Positions 46,237-58,137 of a DNA stretch of 64,000 nt are shown piece by piece. Source of the stretch: Bosea sp. (in: a-proteobacteria) (GTDB lineage: Bacteria > Pseudomonadota > Alphaproteobacteria > Rhizobiales > Beijerinckiaceae); NCBI GenBank assembly GCA_023910605.1, contig JAAVVV010000001.1, positions 1,478,698-1,542,697 on the forward strand. Reading direction: 5' to 3'. Under the pieces are notes generated by a model that was not told the DNA's origin, searched no databases, and saw only the letters and a program-made list of their open reading frames with translations. The position numbers and the translations under genes are program-made. The stretch's first letter is position 1. Every line of letters starts with the position of its first letter.

Positions 46237-47768
46237 CCAGCCTGACGCTCAATCCCGGCAAAAGCCGCCTCGGCCTCTGGCGCGCCGTCCATGGCGGCGC
46301 TGCGCTCGATCTGCACGACGGGTGCTGGCCGCTGATCCGGCAGGGCCATGAGCTGCTGCTGCGGGCCGCGCGGGGCAATGATGCCGTCTATGGCGTCAAC
46401 ACCGGCTTCGGCAAGCTCGCCTCGGTGCGCATTCCCGTGGACAGGCTCAGTCAGCTTCAGGTCAACATCGTGCGCTCCCACTGCGCCGGCGTGGGCGACC
46501 CCCTCCCTGAGGCGGTTGTGCGCCTCGTGATCGGCCTCAAGCTCGCCAGCCTGGCGCAGGGGGCATCCGGCGTGCATCCGGCCACCATCGGGTTGCTGGC
46601 TGCGATGCTGCGGCGCGGCGTGCTGCCTGTCATTCCCTCGCAGGGTTCGGTCGGCGCTTCGGGCGATCTTGCCCCGCTCGCGCATCTCGCCGCCGTGCTC
46701 ATCGGCGAGGGCGAGGCCGTGATCGACGGCGAGATCATGACCGGGGCTGCCGCGCTCGGGAGGGCGGGGCTTCATCCTGTCGAGCTTGGCCCCAAGGAGG
46801 GGCTGGCCCTGCTCAACGGCACCCAGGTCTCCACCGCGCTGGCGCTGCACGGACTGTTCGCGCTCGAGCGCTGCTTCGGCGCGGCGCTGGTCACCGGCGC
46901 GCTCTCCACCGATGCGATCATGGGCTCGGACACGCCCTTCCATCCCGGCATCCACGCGCTGCGCCAGCATCGCGGCCAGATCGCTGTCGCCGGTGCGCTG
47001 CGCGCCCTGATGGCGGACAGCGTCATCCGCCGCTCGCATCTTGCCGATGATCCGCGCGTGCAGGACCCGTATTCGATCCGCTGCCAGCCCCAGGTCATGG
47101 GCGCAGCGCTGCAGGTCATCACCGATGCCGCCAACATGCTGGCGGACGAGGCCAATGCCGTCACCGACAACCCGCTTGTGCTGATCGAGACAGGCGAGAT
47201 CGTCTCGGGCGGCAACTTCCACGCCGAGCCCGTCGCCTTCGCCGCGGACATGCTGGCGCTGGCCGCCACGGAGGTTGGCAACATCGCCCAGCGCCGCTGC
47301 GCCATGCTGGTTGACCCGGCACTCTCGGGGCTGCCGGCCTTCCTTGTCCAGGAGCCGGGCCTCAATTCGGGCTTCATGATCGCGGAGGTCGCCTCCGCCG
47401 CGCTCGCATCCGAAAACCGCCAGAGGGCCGCGCCCGCCGTCATCGACACGATTCCGACCTCCGCCAACCAGGAGGATCACGTCTCGATGGCCACTCATGG
47501 CGCGCGGCGGCTTGGACCGATGTGCGACAACCTCTCCCGCATCATCGGCATCGAGGCCATGATGGCGGCGCAAGGCGTGGAGATGCGCGCGCCGCTTCAG
47601 ACATCGCCGCGCCTGCGCCAGGCGCTGGCCACCATCCGCCGCGTCTCGCCCTTCCTCGACAGCGACCGCGCCATCTCGAAGGAGATGGAAGCCTGCGCCG
47701 CGCTGGTCAGGGTCGGGGCGCTCGGCGCGCCCCACGCCGACGTGCTCGACGCGCTGAGCGTTGAATGA
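46233..47768 (+). CDS. hutH: Histidine ammonia-lyase
   Basis: A 511-residue enzyme from the TTG start; normal HutH length. It deaminates L-histidine to urocanate, the first step of the pathway. The autocatalytic MIO cofactor arises from Ala142-Ser143-Gly144 in [23 protein letters not shown], the catalytic Tyr region, and [11 protein letters not shown] and [11 protein letters not shown] are typical of the family. It is coupled to hutI and followed by hutU 34 bp later. Confidence 0.97.
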   Translation: MTSLTLNPGKSRLGLWRAVHGGAALDLHDGCWPLIRQGHELLLRAARGNDAVYGVNTGFGKLASVRIPVDRLSQLQVNIVRSHCAGVGDPLPEAVVRLVIGLKLASLAQGASGVHPATIGLLAAMLRRGVLPVIPSQGSVGASGDLAPLAHLAAVLIGEGEAVIDGEIMTGAAALGRAGLHPVELGPKEGLALLNGTQVSTALALHGLFALERCFGAALVTGALSTDAIMGSDTPFHPGIHALRQHRGQIAVAGALRALMADSVIRRSHLADDPRVQDPYSIRCQPQVMGAALQVITDAANMLADEANAVTDNPLVLIETGEIVSGGNFHAEPVAFAADMLALAATEVGNIAQRRCAMLVDPALSGLPAFLVQEPGLNSGFMIAEVASAALASENRQRAAPAVIDTIPTSANQEDHVSMATHGARRLGPMCDNLSRIIGIEAMMAAQGVEMRAPLQTSPRLRQALATIRRVSPFLDSDRAISKEMEACAALVRVGALGAPHADVLDALSVE

Positions 47769-47802
47769 ACGACGACACGCGACCGCCACAGGGAAGCCTT
47801 CC

Positions 47803-49461
<1,659 letters not shown>

Positions 49462-49525
49462 GTCGCGGCGCTCGTCGCCGCGGCTTCAGCGGCAAATCCC
49501 GTGGACCGGGCGCGCCGGCCGCCTT

Positions 49526-52500
49526 ATGGTCCGGACCATGAACGCGCCTGTCCAGACCTCTGCCAGCCTTGCTCCCGTCGCCGCCGGCGATCATGTCGTT
49601 CTGGTCGATGGCTCGGGCTACATCTTCCGCGCCTATCATGCGCTGCCGCCGCTGACGCGCAAGTCGGACGGGCTGCCCGTCGGCGCGGTGGCGGGCTTCT
49701 GCAACATGCTCTGGCGCCTGCTGCGCGACAAGATCGACGGCGAGAAGGCGACCCACATAGCGGTCATTTTCGATGCCTCGTCGGAGACCTTCCGCAACCA
49801 GATCTATGACGCCTACAAGGCCAACCGCACCGAGCCGCCGGAGGATCTGCGGCCCCAGTTCGAGCTGATCCGCGCCGCCACCCGCGCCTTCGACCTGCCC
49901 TCCATCGAGATGCACGGCTTCGAGGCGGACGACCTGATCGCCACCTATGCCCGTGTCGCTTCCGGGGCTGGCGCGAGCGTCACGATCATCTCCTCAGACA
50001 AGGACCTGATGCAGCTCATCGACGACAACGTCTCGATGTTCGACACGATGAAGGACAAGAAATTCACCGCCCCCGAGGTGGTGGAGAAGTTCGGCGTCCT
50101 GCCCGACAAGGTGGTGGACGTGCAATCGCTCGCCGGCGACAGCATCGACAATGTGCCGGGCGTGCCCGGCATCGGCATCAAGACCGCCGCCCAGCTTGTG
50201 GCCGAATATGGCGATCTCGAAGGCATCCTTGCCGCCGCAGCGGAGGGCCGCATCGCCCAGCCCAGGCGGCGCGAGGCGTTGGTGGAACATGCCGACAAGG
50301 CGCGCATCTCGAAACGGCTGGTGCAGCTCGATGCCCATGTGCCGGTCGCGGTGCCGATCGGAGACTTGCGCGTCATCGACCCAGACCCGCGCAACCTCAT
50401 CGCCTTCCTGAAAGCGATGGAGTTCAACGCCGTCACGCGCCGCGTCGCGGAAGCCTATGACGCGGATGCCTCCGCCATCGATGCGGCGGCCGATTATGCG
50501 CGCCCCGGAGCGGGCACGAGCTGGGGCTCAGGCGTTGCCGGAGCTGCCGGGCCCGCCGGAGCGGCCACCGGCGCGCGAGCCGCCCATGCAGCGGAGGCGA
50601 CGCAGGAGCCCCCCGCCCAGCGCCCCGGCCTGCCAGGATTCCTTGCCGAGCGCCATGCCGAGCTGGTTTCGGCCAAGGTCAAGGCGATGCCCTTCGACCG
50701 CGATGCCTATGAATGCGTCCGCACGGCCGACCGGCTGCGCGCCTGGGTCGCCGCCGCGCGCGAGGCCGGCGTCTTCGCTGTGGACACCGAGACGACCGAC
50801 ATCGACCGCATGAAGGCCGATCTCGTTGGCGTCTCGCTCGCTGTGGCGCCGAATCGCGCCTGCTACGTCCCGCTGATTCACCGGGGCGGCACCGACCTTT
50901 TCGGCAGCGGGCTCACGCCGGACCAGATCCCGGTCGACGAGGCGCTGGCCATCCTCAAGCCGCTGCTGGAAGACCCCGGCGTGCTCAAGATCGGCCAGAA
51001 CATGAAGTATGACTGGCTGATCTTCGCGCGGCGCGGCATCGAGGTCGCGCCTTTCGATGACACGATGCTGATGTCCTATGTGCTGGATGCCGGGCTCAAC
51101 CCGCATGGCATGGATCGGCTCTCGGAAATCCACCTCGGCCACACGCCGATAACCTTCGCTGAGGTTGCCGGCGCCGGCAAGGCCATGGTCACCTTCGACA
51201 AGGTGCCGATCGACAAGGCCACCGCCTATGCCGCCGAGGATGCCGACGTGACCTATCGCCTCTGGCAGGTCTTCAGGGCGCGGCTGGCGGCGAGCGGCCG
51301 CCAGTCGGTCTATGAGACGCTGGAGCGGCCGCTGATCCCGGTGCTGGGCCGCATGGAGCGCCACGGCGTCGCCATCGACCGGCAGATCCTGTCGCGGCTT
51401 TCGGGCGATTTCGCGCAGAAGGCCACGGCCCTCGAGGACGAGATCCAGGAACTTGCGGAAGAGCGCTTCAACGTCGGCAGCCCCAGGCAGCTGGGCGACA
51501 TCCTCTTCGGCAAGATGGGCCTGCCCGGCGGCAAGAAGACCACGACCGGCCAGTGGGCCACCGGCGCCGGCGCGCTGGAGGAGCTTGCCGAGCAGGGCCA
51601 CCCGCTGCCCGCGCGCATCCTGGACTGGCGCCAGCTCACCAAGCTGAAATCGACCTACACCGATGCGCTGCCGACCTTCCTCAACCCCGGGACGGGGCGA
51701 ATCCACACCTCCTTCTCGCTCGCCGCCACCACCACAGGACGGCTCTCCTCCTCCGAGCCAAACCTCCAGAACATTCCGGTGCGCAATGCGGAAGGCCGGC
51801 AGATCCGCACCGCCTTCGTGCCCGAGCGCGGCATGAAGCTGATCTCCGCGGACTACAGCCAGATCGAGCTGAGGCTGCTGGCCCACATCGCGGACATTCC
51901 CCAGCTCACCCAGGCCTTCGCCGATGGGGTGGACATCCATGCCATGACCGCTTCTGAAATGTTCGGCGTGCCTGTGAAGGACATGCCCGGCGAGATCCGC
52001 CGCCGTGCCAAGGCCATCAACTTCGGCATCATCTACGGCATCTCGGCCTTCGGCCTCGCCAACCAGCTTGGCATCGGCCGGGAGGAGGCGGGCGCCTACA
52101 TCAAGAAGTATTTCGAGCGCTTCCCCGGCATCCGCGCCTACATGGACGAGACCAAGCAGTTCGCGCGCAAGAACGGCTATGTCACCACCATCTTCGGCCG
52201 CGTCTGCCATTATCCGGACGCCGCCTCGCCCAACCCGCAACAGCGCGCGGCGGTGGAGCGACAGGCGATCAACGCGCCGATCCAGGGCTCGGCTTCCGAC
52301 ATCATCCGCCGCGCCATGATCCGCATGGAGCCTGCGCTCGCGGCAGCGCGGCTCAACCTGCGCATGCTGCTCCAGGTGCATGATGAACTCGTCTTCGAGG
52401 CGCCCGAGAGCGAGGTGGAGCGTGCCATTCCCGTGATCCGCAAGGTCATGGTCGAGGCGCCGTTCCCGGCCGTGAGCCTGAAGGTGCCCCTGCAGGTCGA

Positions 52501-52537
52501 TGCGCGCGCCGCTGCCAACTGGGACGAGGCACATTGA
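49526..52537 (+). CDS. polA: DNA polymerase I
   Basis: A 1003-residue three-domain polymerase. Residues ~20-300 are the 5' nuclease (LVDGSGYIFRAYHALPP, FEADDLIATYA), followed by a Gly/Ala/Pro-rich linker (~325-370). The 3'-5' exonuclease keeps its metal residues (VDTETTDIDRM, and the late YAAEDADVTY). The polymerase has motif A DYSQIELRLLAHI, O-helix RRRAKAINFGIIYG and motif C QVHDELVFE. ATG 49538 is an alternative start. It is convergent with alkB, with a 6-bp GC hairpin after the stop. Confidence 0.97.
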   Translation: MVRTMNAPVQTSASLAPVAAGDHVVLVDGSGYIFRAYHALPPLTRKSDGLPVGAVAGFCNMLWRLLRDKIDGEKATHIAVIFDASSETFRNQIYDAYKANRTEPPEDLRPQFELIRAATRAFDLPSIEMHGFEADDLIATYARVASGAGASVTIISSDKDLMQLIDDNVSMFDTMKDKKFTAPEVVEKFGVLPDKVVDVQSLAGDSIDNVPGVPGIGIKTAAQLVAEYGDLEGILAAAAEGRIAQPRRREALVEHADKARISKRLVQLDAHVPVAVPIGDLRVIDPDPRNLIAFLKAMEFNAVTRRVAEAYDADASAIDAAADYARPGAGTSWGSGVAGAAGPAGAATGARAAHAAEATQEPPAQRPGLPGFLAERHAELVSAKVKAMPFDRDAYECVRTADRLRAWVAAAREAGVFAVDTETTDIDRMKADLVGVSLAVAPNRACYVPLIHRGGTDLFGSGLTPDQIPVDEALAILKPLLEDPGVLKIGQNMKYDWLIFARRGIEVAPFDDTMLMSYVLDAGLNPHGMDRLSEIHLGHTPITFAEVAGAGKAMVTFDKVPIDKATAYAAEDADVTYRLWQVFRARLAASGRQSVYETLERPLIPVLGRMERHGVAIDRQILSRLSGDFAQKATALEDEIQELAEERFNVGSPRQLGDILFGKMGLPGGKKTTTGQWATGAGALEELAEQGHPLPARILDWRQLTKLKSTYTDALPTFLNPGTGRIHTSFSLAATTTGRLSSSEPNLQNIPVRNAEGRQIRTAFVPERGMKLISADYSQIELRLLAHIADIPQLTQAFADGVDIHAMTASEMFGVPVKDMPGEIRRRAKAINFGIIYGISAFGLANQLGIGREEAGAYIKKYFERFPGIRAYMDETKQFARKNGYVTTIFGRVCHYPDAASPNPQQRAAVERQAINAPIQGSASDIIRRAMIRMEPALAAARLNLRMLLQVHDELVFEAPESEVERAIPVIRKVMVEAPFPAVSLKVPLQVDARAAANWDEAH

Positions 52538-52618
52538 GAAGGCCCCGTCATTCCGGGGCGGCGCAGCCGATCCTGAAACCCGGGCGGCGCGAGGCCGGCA
52601 GAGGTGGAGGCGCTGCCG

Positions 52619-53242
52619 TCAACCGACCTTCGTCACGCGGCGCATGGTCAGGTTGATCCGTCCGCCTTGCGGCAGCAGCGTCGAGGTGCCGGGCACGATG
52701 CGGTCGATGCCATGGAAGGCGAGGCGCGCAGGCCCGCCGAAGCTGAGCAGATCGCCCGATTGCAGCTTCACCGAGGCGGCCCTGCCCCCGCGGGTGGTTC
52801 CCCCCACGCGGAAAACGCCCGTGTCGCCCAGCGAAACCGACAGCACGGGTGCGGCGAATTCCTCCTCGTCGCGATCCTGGTGCAGCCCCATCTTCGCGGC
52901 GCTCTCGTAATAGTTGACGAGGCAGGCCTCCGGCGGATGCGGGAAGCCGGCCAGCGCCTGCCAGGCATCGAGCAGAACCTGCGGCATGGGCGGCCAGGGT
53001 TCGCCAGTTTCGGGATGGCGCGGCTGATAGCGGTAGCCCGCCTCGTCCGAGACCCAGCCCAGCGCCCCGCAATTGGTCATCTTCACCGAGAACGGCTTGC
53101 CGGTGCGCGGCATGCGCGGGGTGAAGAAGGGCGCCAGCCGCGCCACGCCGCGCAACGCCTCCACCAGCGCCTCCTGCGCCGGCCTGTCGAGCCAGCCGGG
53201 GTAGTGGACGACGCCCGGCGCGATCTCGACGCGGGCGCTCAC
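52619..53242 (-). CDS. alkB: Alpha-ketoglutarate-dependent dioxygenase AlkB
   Basis: A 207-residue Fe(II)/2-oxoglutarate oxygenase that repairs 1-methyladenine and 3-methylcytosine. The iron ligands are HQD in GLHQDRDEE and the His in [16 protein letters not shown] carries the Arg pair that binds 2-oxoglutarate. [14 protein letters not shown] is the family signature. It overlaps gpmA by 4 bp and is the last gene of dapB-gpmA-alkB, an unusual place for alkylation repair. Confidence 0.95.
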   Translation of the reverse strand: MSARVEIAPGVVHYPGWLDRPAQEALVEALRGVARLAPFFTPRMPRTGKPFSVKMTNCGALGWVSDEAGYRYQPRHPETGEPWPPMPQVLLDAWQALAGFPHPPEACLVNYYESAAKMGLHQDRDEEEFAAPVLSVSLGDTGVFRVGGTTRGGRAASVKLQSGDLLSFGGPARLAFHGIDRIVPGTSTLLPQGGRINLTMRRVTKVG

Positions 53243-53862
53243 CCCTTGAGGATGGCCTTGGACGCCACCGATGTGTCGGCGTTGAGCCGATAGACGATGG
53301 GCTCGCCGGTCGCGAGTTCGACATGGACGATCTGCTGCGGCGTCAGCCGGTCGAGCACCATGATCAGCGCGCGCAGCGAGTTGCCATGGGCCGAGACCAG
53401 GACGCGCTGCCCGCCCATCACCCGCGGCAGGATGTCGGTCACGAAATAGGGCAGTGTGCGGGCCACCGTGTCCTTGAGCGACTCGCCGCCCGGGGGCTGC
53501 ACGTCATAGCTGCGCCGCCAGATGTGAACCTGTTCGTCGCCATACTTCGCCGCCGTCTCGGCCTTGTCGAGGCCGGAGAGGTCGCCATAGTCACGCTCGT
53601 TGAGCGCGATGTCGCGGATGGTCTGGAGCCCCGGCTGGCCGAGTTCATCGAGGATCAGCGCGCAGGTCTTCTGCGCGCGGCTCAATTCGGAGGTGAAGGC
53701 GAGGTCGAAGCCCAGCCCCTGCGCCTTGAGCCGCCTCCCGCCGGCCCTGGCCTCCTCCACGCCGAGCGCGGTGAGGTCAGGGTCCTTCCAGCCGGTGAAC
53801 AGGTTCTTGAGGTTCCATTCGCTCTGGCCGTGGCGGCAGAGCACGAGCAGGCGTTCGGTCAT
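53239..53862 (-). CDS. gpmA: 2,3-bisphosphoglycerate-dependent phosphoglycerate mutase
   Basis: A 207-residue histidine phosphatase-superfamily mutase, shorter than the 250-residue E. coli enzyme, as usual in Rhizobiales. The phospho-acceptor His is in [20 protein letters not shown] and the second His in [11 protein letters not shown] complete the site. It interconverts 3- and 2-phosphoglycerate. It lies 19 bp after dapB. Confidence 0.95.
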   Translation of the reverse strand: MTERLLVLCRHGQSEWNLKNLFTGWKDPDLTALGVEEARAGGRRLKAQGLGFDLAFTSELSRAQKTCALILDELGQPGLQTIRDIALNERDYGDLSGLDKAETAAKYGDEQVHIWRRSYDVQPPGGESLKDTVARTLPYFVTDILPRVMGGQRVLVSAHGNSLRALIMVLDRLTPQQIVHVELATGEPIVYRLNADTSVASKAILKG

Positions 53863-53881
53863 GGCTGTCTCCGGAAAACAA

Positions 53882-54697
53882 TTAGTCGTTGAGGCCGAGC
53901 ACGTCGTCCATGCCGTAGAGCCCGGGCTTGCGCCCGCGCGCCCACAGCGCGGCGCGGATGGCCCCGCGCCCGAACAGGCTGCGGTCCTCGGCCTTGTGCA
54001 TCAGTTCGATGCGTTCGCCATCACCCGCAAGGATCACGTTGTGCTCGCCGATCACCGAGCCGCCCCGCAAGGTGGCGAAGCCGATCGTGCCCTTCTCGCG
54101 CGGCCCGGTCAGCCCGTCGCGCACGGCCACCTTCTTGTCCATGAGCGCCACGTTGCGCCCTGCGGCGGCGGCCTGGCCGAGCAGCAGCGCGGTGCCTGAT
54201 GGCGCGTCGACCTTGAGCCGGTGGTGCATCTCCAGCACCTCGATGTCCCAGTCGTCGCCCAGCGTCGCGGCGGCCCGCCGCACGAGCCCGGCCAGCAGGT
54301 TGACGCCAAGGCTCATGTTGCCGGACTTGACGATGGTGGCATGGCGCGCCGCGGCATCGAGCCGGTGCAGATGCCTGTCCTCGAAGCCTGTGGTGCCGAT
54401 GATGTGCGCGATCCGCGCCTGCGCCGCGAAGGCCGCGATGGTGCACGAGACGTTCGGCGTGGTGAAGTCAAGGATGCCGTCCGCCTCGGCGATGGCGCCC
54501 AGCGCGTCCTCGGTTATGGGTACGCCATTGGGCTTGATGTCCGCCATCACGCCCGAATCCTGCCCCAGCAGGGGCGAGTCGGCGCGCTCCAGCGCGGCAT
54601 GCAGCACCACACCCTTCGACTCCTGCACCGCCCGCACCAGAGTCCGGCCCATTCGCCCGCCGGCGCCGACGACGACAAGTCTCATCGATGTGGTCAT
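53882..54697 (-). CDS. dapB: 4-hydroxy-tetrahydrodipicolinate reductase
   Basis: A 271-residue reductase of lysine/diaminopimelate synthesis. The nucleotide loop is [12 protein letters not shown], the catalytic region [16 protein letters not shown] holds the His-His and Lys residues, and the GTTGF strand is conserved. An internal ATG at 54685 is possible. It heads the unit with gpmA and alkB; the dapB-gpmA adjacency is common in Rhizobiales. Confidence 0.96.
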   Translation of the reverse strand: MTTSMRLVVVGAGGRMGRTLVRAVQESKGVVLHAALERADSPLLGQDSGVMADIKPNGVPITEDALGAIAEADGILDFTTPNVSCTIAAFAAQARIAHIIGTTGFEDRHLHRLDAAARHATIVKSGNMSLGVNLLAGLVRRAAATLGDDWDIEVLEMHHRLKVDAPSGTALLLGQAAAAGRNVALMDKKVAVRDGLTGPREKGTIGFATLRGGSVIGEHNVILAGDGERIELMHKAEDRSLFGRGAIRAALWARGRKPGLYGMDDVLGLND

Positions 54698-54788
54698 GCA
54701 AGCTCCTGCCGGTGACGACGCCTGTGTCTAGTGTGCAGGAGCGGCAGGGGCAAGCGGCGGGCAGGGGGTGAGGGGCGGGCGGCGCCGA

Positions 54789-56129
54789 TCAAGCCACCGC
54801 CCGGATCGTCCTGCGCACTTTCTCCACCACTTCGTCGATCTGGCTATCGGTGATGATCAGCGGCGGGGTCAGGGCCAGCGTGTCGCCGGTGTAGCGCAGC
54901 ATCAGCCCTTCGCTGTGGAAGGCGTGGTCCATCGCCGCGAAGCCGCGCTTGGTCGGGCCGTCCGCATGGGGCTCGAGGTCGATGCCCGCGACGAGCCCGA
55001 GCGTGCGGATGTCGACCACGTTCGGCTCGCCCTTCAGCGTCATCAGCGCGTCGGCCCAGACGGGCTCGAGATCGCGCGCGCGCTCGAACAGGCCTTCCTC
55101 GCGGTAGATGTCGAGTGCGGCGAGCGCAGCGGCCGCAGCGAGCGGATGGCCCGAATAGGTGTAGCCGTGGAAGAGCTCGATGGCGTGGTCCGGCCCGTTC
55201 ATGAAGGCATCATAAATGCCCTTGCGCACCAGAACGCCGCCCATCGGCACGGTGCCGGAGGTCACGCCCTTTGCGAAGGTTATCATGTCGGGGATGACGC
55301 CATAGCGCTCGGCGGCGAAGGCATGGCCCAGCCGGCCGAAGCCGGTGATGACCTCGTCGAAGATCAGCAGGATGCCGTGCTTCGTGCAGATCTCGCGCAG
55401 CTTCTGCAGGTAGCCCACCGGCGGGGGAAGCACCCCGGTCGAGCCGGCCATGGGCTCGATCATGACGGCTGCGATGGTGGAGGCGTCATGCAGGGTGACG
55501 ATGCGCTCCAGCTCGTCGGCGATGTGCGCGCCCCATGCGGGCTCGCCCTTGGTGAAGGCCTGCTTCTCGCGGTTGTAGGTGTGCGGCATGTGGTCGGCGC
55601 CGGCCAGCAGCGAGCCGAAGAACTTGCGGTTGTTGACGATGCCGCCAACCGAGATGCCGCCGAAGCCGACCCCGTGATAGCCGCGCTCGCGCCCGATCAG
55701 CCGCGTCTTGGAGCCCTTTCCGGTGACGTTCCAGTAGGCGATCGCGATCTTCAGCGCCGTGTCGGCAGCCTCGGAGCCCGATCCGGCGAAGAAGACATGG
55801 TCGAGATCGCCCGGCGCCAGCGCCGCGATGCGGGCTGCGGCGGCGAAGACCTTGGGATGGCCGAACTGGAAGGACGGCGCGTAGTCCAGTTCCTCGGCCT
55901 GGGCCTGGATGGCGCGGATGATCGGCTTGCGCGCATGGCCGGCATTGCAGCACCAGAGCCCGGCCGTCCCGTCCATGATCGGCTTGCCCTCGGCGGTGTA
56001 GTAATGCATGCCCTCCGCCCGCGAGATCATCCGCGGGTTTTTCTTGAACGAGCGGTTAGCCGTGAACGGCATCCAGAACGAGTCAAGATCATTGGGCTGT
56101 TCGGCGGCGCTCGGGATCGTGGGGGGCAT
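54789..56129 (-). CDS. Class III aminotransferase (beta-alanine/omega-amino acid:pyruvate type)
   Basis: A 446-residue PLP enzyme. DSFWMPFTANRSFKKNPRM at the N-terminus, GSGSEAADTALKIA, IFDEVITGFGRLG (PLP-contacting Asp) and the Schiff-base Lys in ITFAKGVTSGTVPM match omega-amino acid:pyruvate aminotransferases. The likely reaction moves the amino group of beta-alanine or a similar omega-amine to pyruvate. It is upstream of dapB on the same strand with a 91-bp gap. A good AAGGAG precedes the ATG. Confidence 0.9.
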   Translation of the reverse strand: MPPTIPSAAEQPNDLDSFWMPFTANRSFKKNPRMISRAEGMHYYTAEGKPIMDGTAGLWCCNAGHARKPIIRAIQAQAEELDYAPSFQFGHPKVFAAAARIAALAPGDLDHVFFAGSGSEAADTALKIAIAYWNVTGKGSKTRLIGRERGYHGVGFGGISVGGIVNNRKFFGSLLAGADHMPHTYNREKQAFTKGEPAWGAHIADELERIVTLHDASTIAAVMIEPMAGSTGVLPPPVGYLQKLREICTKHGILLIFDEVITGFGRLGHAFAAERYGVIPDMITFAKGVTSGTVPMGGVLVRKGIYDAFMNGPDHAIELFHGYTYSGHPLAAAAALAALDIYREEGLFERARDLEPVWADALMTLKGEPNVVDIRTLGLVAGIDLEPHADGPTKRGFAAMDHAFHSEGLMLRYTGDTLALTPPLIITDSQIDEVVEKVRRTIRAVA

Positions 56130-56416
56130 GGTGGGCTCCTTGTCGGCGCGTCAAAGGCCGGGCGCGCATGTGTCCGGCGTCGATCTCATGGCAGCCTAGC
56201 AGCACCCGCGCCCAAGTAAACTCGCGGGCCGCACATGCAGCCCCCCCAACGTTGCGCTTGGGGCAATCGGGCAGGATGGGAGGCCATTCAGCCTGTTCCA
56301 GGTCAGCGGAGCCATCAGCCGGCCTGTCGACAACAGGCGCATTCGCGTAAATCCTTATGCAGATGATTCGGGGCATGGGCACAGGGCCCGGCCTTCCAGT
56401 GAAGACGAGGTCCCGC

Positions 56417-58039
56417 ATGGCCGCCCTGCCAAAGCTCAGCGCGCTCCACAACGAGGCAGCCCTGCGCGCGCCGCTTTTGAGCACGCTGACCGGCATCGCC
56501 GCTGCCGTCGGCCTCGCCATCGCGCTTCCTCCTTCCTATGCGGCGGCGGCCTCGGTCGCGACCATGGGGCTTGCCTCGCTGTCCGCGCTTCTGGCGCTCG
56601 ATGCGCGTCGCCGTGAGCAGGCCGATGCGCTGGCCCGGAATGTCGGCGAGCTCAACGTGCGTCTGGCGGCGGCCCGCATCAAGCTCGACTCGCTGCAGGC
56701 CCGCACCGATTCAGAGCCCCTGCGCCAGGCGGATTTCGCGCCCACCCGCGCCGCCCTCTCCGAACTCACGGCCGAGGTCGGGCTGCTGGGCGGGGTGCTG
56801 CGCGATGTCGCCACCGCCGTCTCCGAGCATGAGGAGAAGCTCAGCGGCTTGCCGGCGGAGGAGGAGAAGGCGCCATCGCCGCGAGACGGGGCTTCCCTCG
56901 CCGCCACCCGCGAGAGCCCCGCCGCTGGACAACTTGTCGCGCAGCCCGCCGCGCAGGTCGATGCCGACCTGCGCAAGCGTGACGAGGTCCGCCTCGCCGC
57001 GCTGAAGGAGGCCTTCGCGGCCGGCGGGCTCGAGATTCATCTGCAGCCGGTCGCCTCGCTACCGCAGCGCCGCACGGTGGGCTACGAGGCGCTGGCGCGG
57101 CTGCGCATGCCTGATGGCGCCCTTCTGCAGCCGGCCGAATTCCTGGCGGCGCTGGAGCGGGCCGGTCAGGGCGCCAATCTCGATGCGCAGGTGCTGACCC
57201 AGGTCCTCGCCATTGCCGGCCATCTCAACGGCAAGGGGCTCGACCACTTCATCTCGCTCAACCTCTCCCGGGGCACCTGGGCGGAGTCCCGCGCCCTTGG
57301 CTCCATCGCGCGGGTGCTGGACACCTACCGCGCGCAGTCGGCGCGGGTCGTGATCGAGATCCCGCAGCGCGTCTGGCGCTCGCTCGATCCCACGCGCCTC
57401 GGCATCATCGGCGGCATGGCGGCCGGCGGGCTGCGCTTCGCCCTCGATCAGGTCACAGATCTTCGCCTCGACCCAGCAGCCCTGTCGGATCGCGGCGTGC
57501 GCTTCGTCAAGGCGAGCGCGCCGGTCCTCGCCGGCCTGACGCAGGGCTCCTCGGGCCTCGACATCGACGCCGGCGACCTTGCCCAGCTGCTGCGCCGGGC
57601 GGGCGTCGAGTTCATTGGCGAGCGCGCCGAGACCGACCGGATGGTGGCCGACCTCATCGATCTCGACATCCGCTTCGCGCAGGGCTTCGCCATTTCGCAG
57701 CCGCGCGCGGTCAAGCCCGAAGCGTTCCAGCCGGCCACGACGCCGGCGGTCGCCACGGGTTCGGCCGAGGCGCTGGTCGACAACCTGCCCATGAACGCGC
57801 GTCCCGCGCCGCCCCGCGTCGCGGCCCAGCCCGTGACCCTGGCTCAGGGCGAGCGGACCATGCAGGGCAGGGGGGGCGCGCAAGCAACTGTCCAGAGCGC
57901 GCCTTCGAGCGCGCAAGCAACTGTCCAGAGCGCGCCTTCGGGCGCGAAAGCAACCGTCCAGAGCGCGCCTGCGGGCGCGCAGCCGGATCTGCCGGTGCGC
58001 GTGCCCTTCCGTGCCGTGCTGCGCCGGGCCAACGGCTGA
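56417..58039 (+). CDS. Membrane-anchored EAL-domain protein (degenerate)
   Basis: About 540 residues. Two hydrophobic helices (~20-38 and ~42-63) anchor it; a coiled coil follows (~65-150); then an EAL domain from ~residue 185. The EAL motif YEALARLR, the Asn of SLNLS, the Glu of VIEIPQ, a Lys in FVKAS and the late Gln in FAQGF are kept, but the usual DDFG-T-G loop reads LDQVTD, so one catalytic Asp is replaced by Gln. Catalysis may be weak; c-di-GMP binding is possible. The C-terminus has three 11-residue ATVQSAP repeats. In-frame ATGs lie upstream at 56357-56375. Confidence 0.8.
   Translation: MAALPKLSALHNEAALRAPLLSTLTGIAAAVGLAIALPPSYAAAASVATMGLASLSALLALDARRREQADALARNVGELNVRLAAARIKLDSLQARTDSEPLRQADFAPTRAALSELTAEVGLLGGVLRDVATAVSEHEEKLSGLPAEEEKAPSPRDGASLAATRESPAAGQLVAQPAAQVDADLRKRDEVRLAALKEAFAAGGLEIHLQPVASLPQRRTVGYEALARLRMPDGALLQPAEFLAALERAGQGANLDAQVLTQVLAIAGHLNGKGLDHFISLNLSRGTWAESRALGSIARVLDTYRAQSARVVIEIPQRVWRSLDPTRLGIIGGMAAGGLRFALDQVTDLRLDPAALSDRGVRFVKASAPVLAGLTQGSSGLDIDAGDLAQLLRRAGVEFIGERAETDRMVADLIDLDIRFAQGFAISQPRAVKPEAFQPATTPAVATGSAEALVDNLPMNARPAPPRVAAQPVTLAQGERTMQGRGGAQATVQSAPSSAQATVQSAPSGAKATVQSAPAGAQPDLPVRVPFRAVLRRANG
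57881..57979 (+). repeat. Three tandem 33-bp coding repeats
   Basis: Units 57881-57913, 57914-57946 and 57947-57979 encode successive QATVQSAPSSA-like peptides at the end of the EAL gene. They are head-to-tail with no spacers, so they are a minisatellite and not a CRISPR array. Confidence 0.9.
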
Positions 58040-58137
58040 GGCCGCGCGGCTCAAGTTGCAGCATGGCCTGGCCGGCTTGACGGCGGCGGCCCGCTCGGCC
58101 ACTGACCGCGAGCCGCATCCTGCCGCTGGAGCCTGCC

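Noticed and set aside
52540-52557. GCCCCG/CGGGGC hairpin after polA as a terminator
   Set aside because: Only 6 bp with no T tract on the plus strand; a CTTCTC on the minus strand is too weak to call.
54768-56219. A 483-codon plus-strand frame opposite the aminotransferase
   Set aside because: No conserved motifs; the opposite strand encodes a complete class III aminotransferase.
57881-57979. 33-bp direct repeats considered as a CRISPR array
   Set aside because: The units are contiguous without spacers and are in frame inside a protein-coding gene; no cas genes are near.
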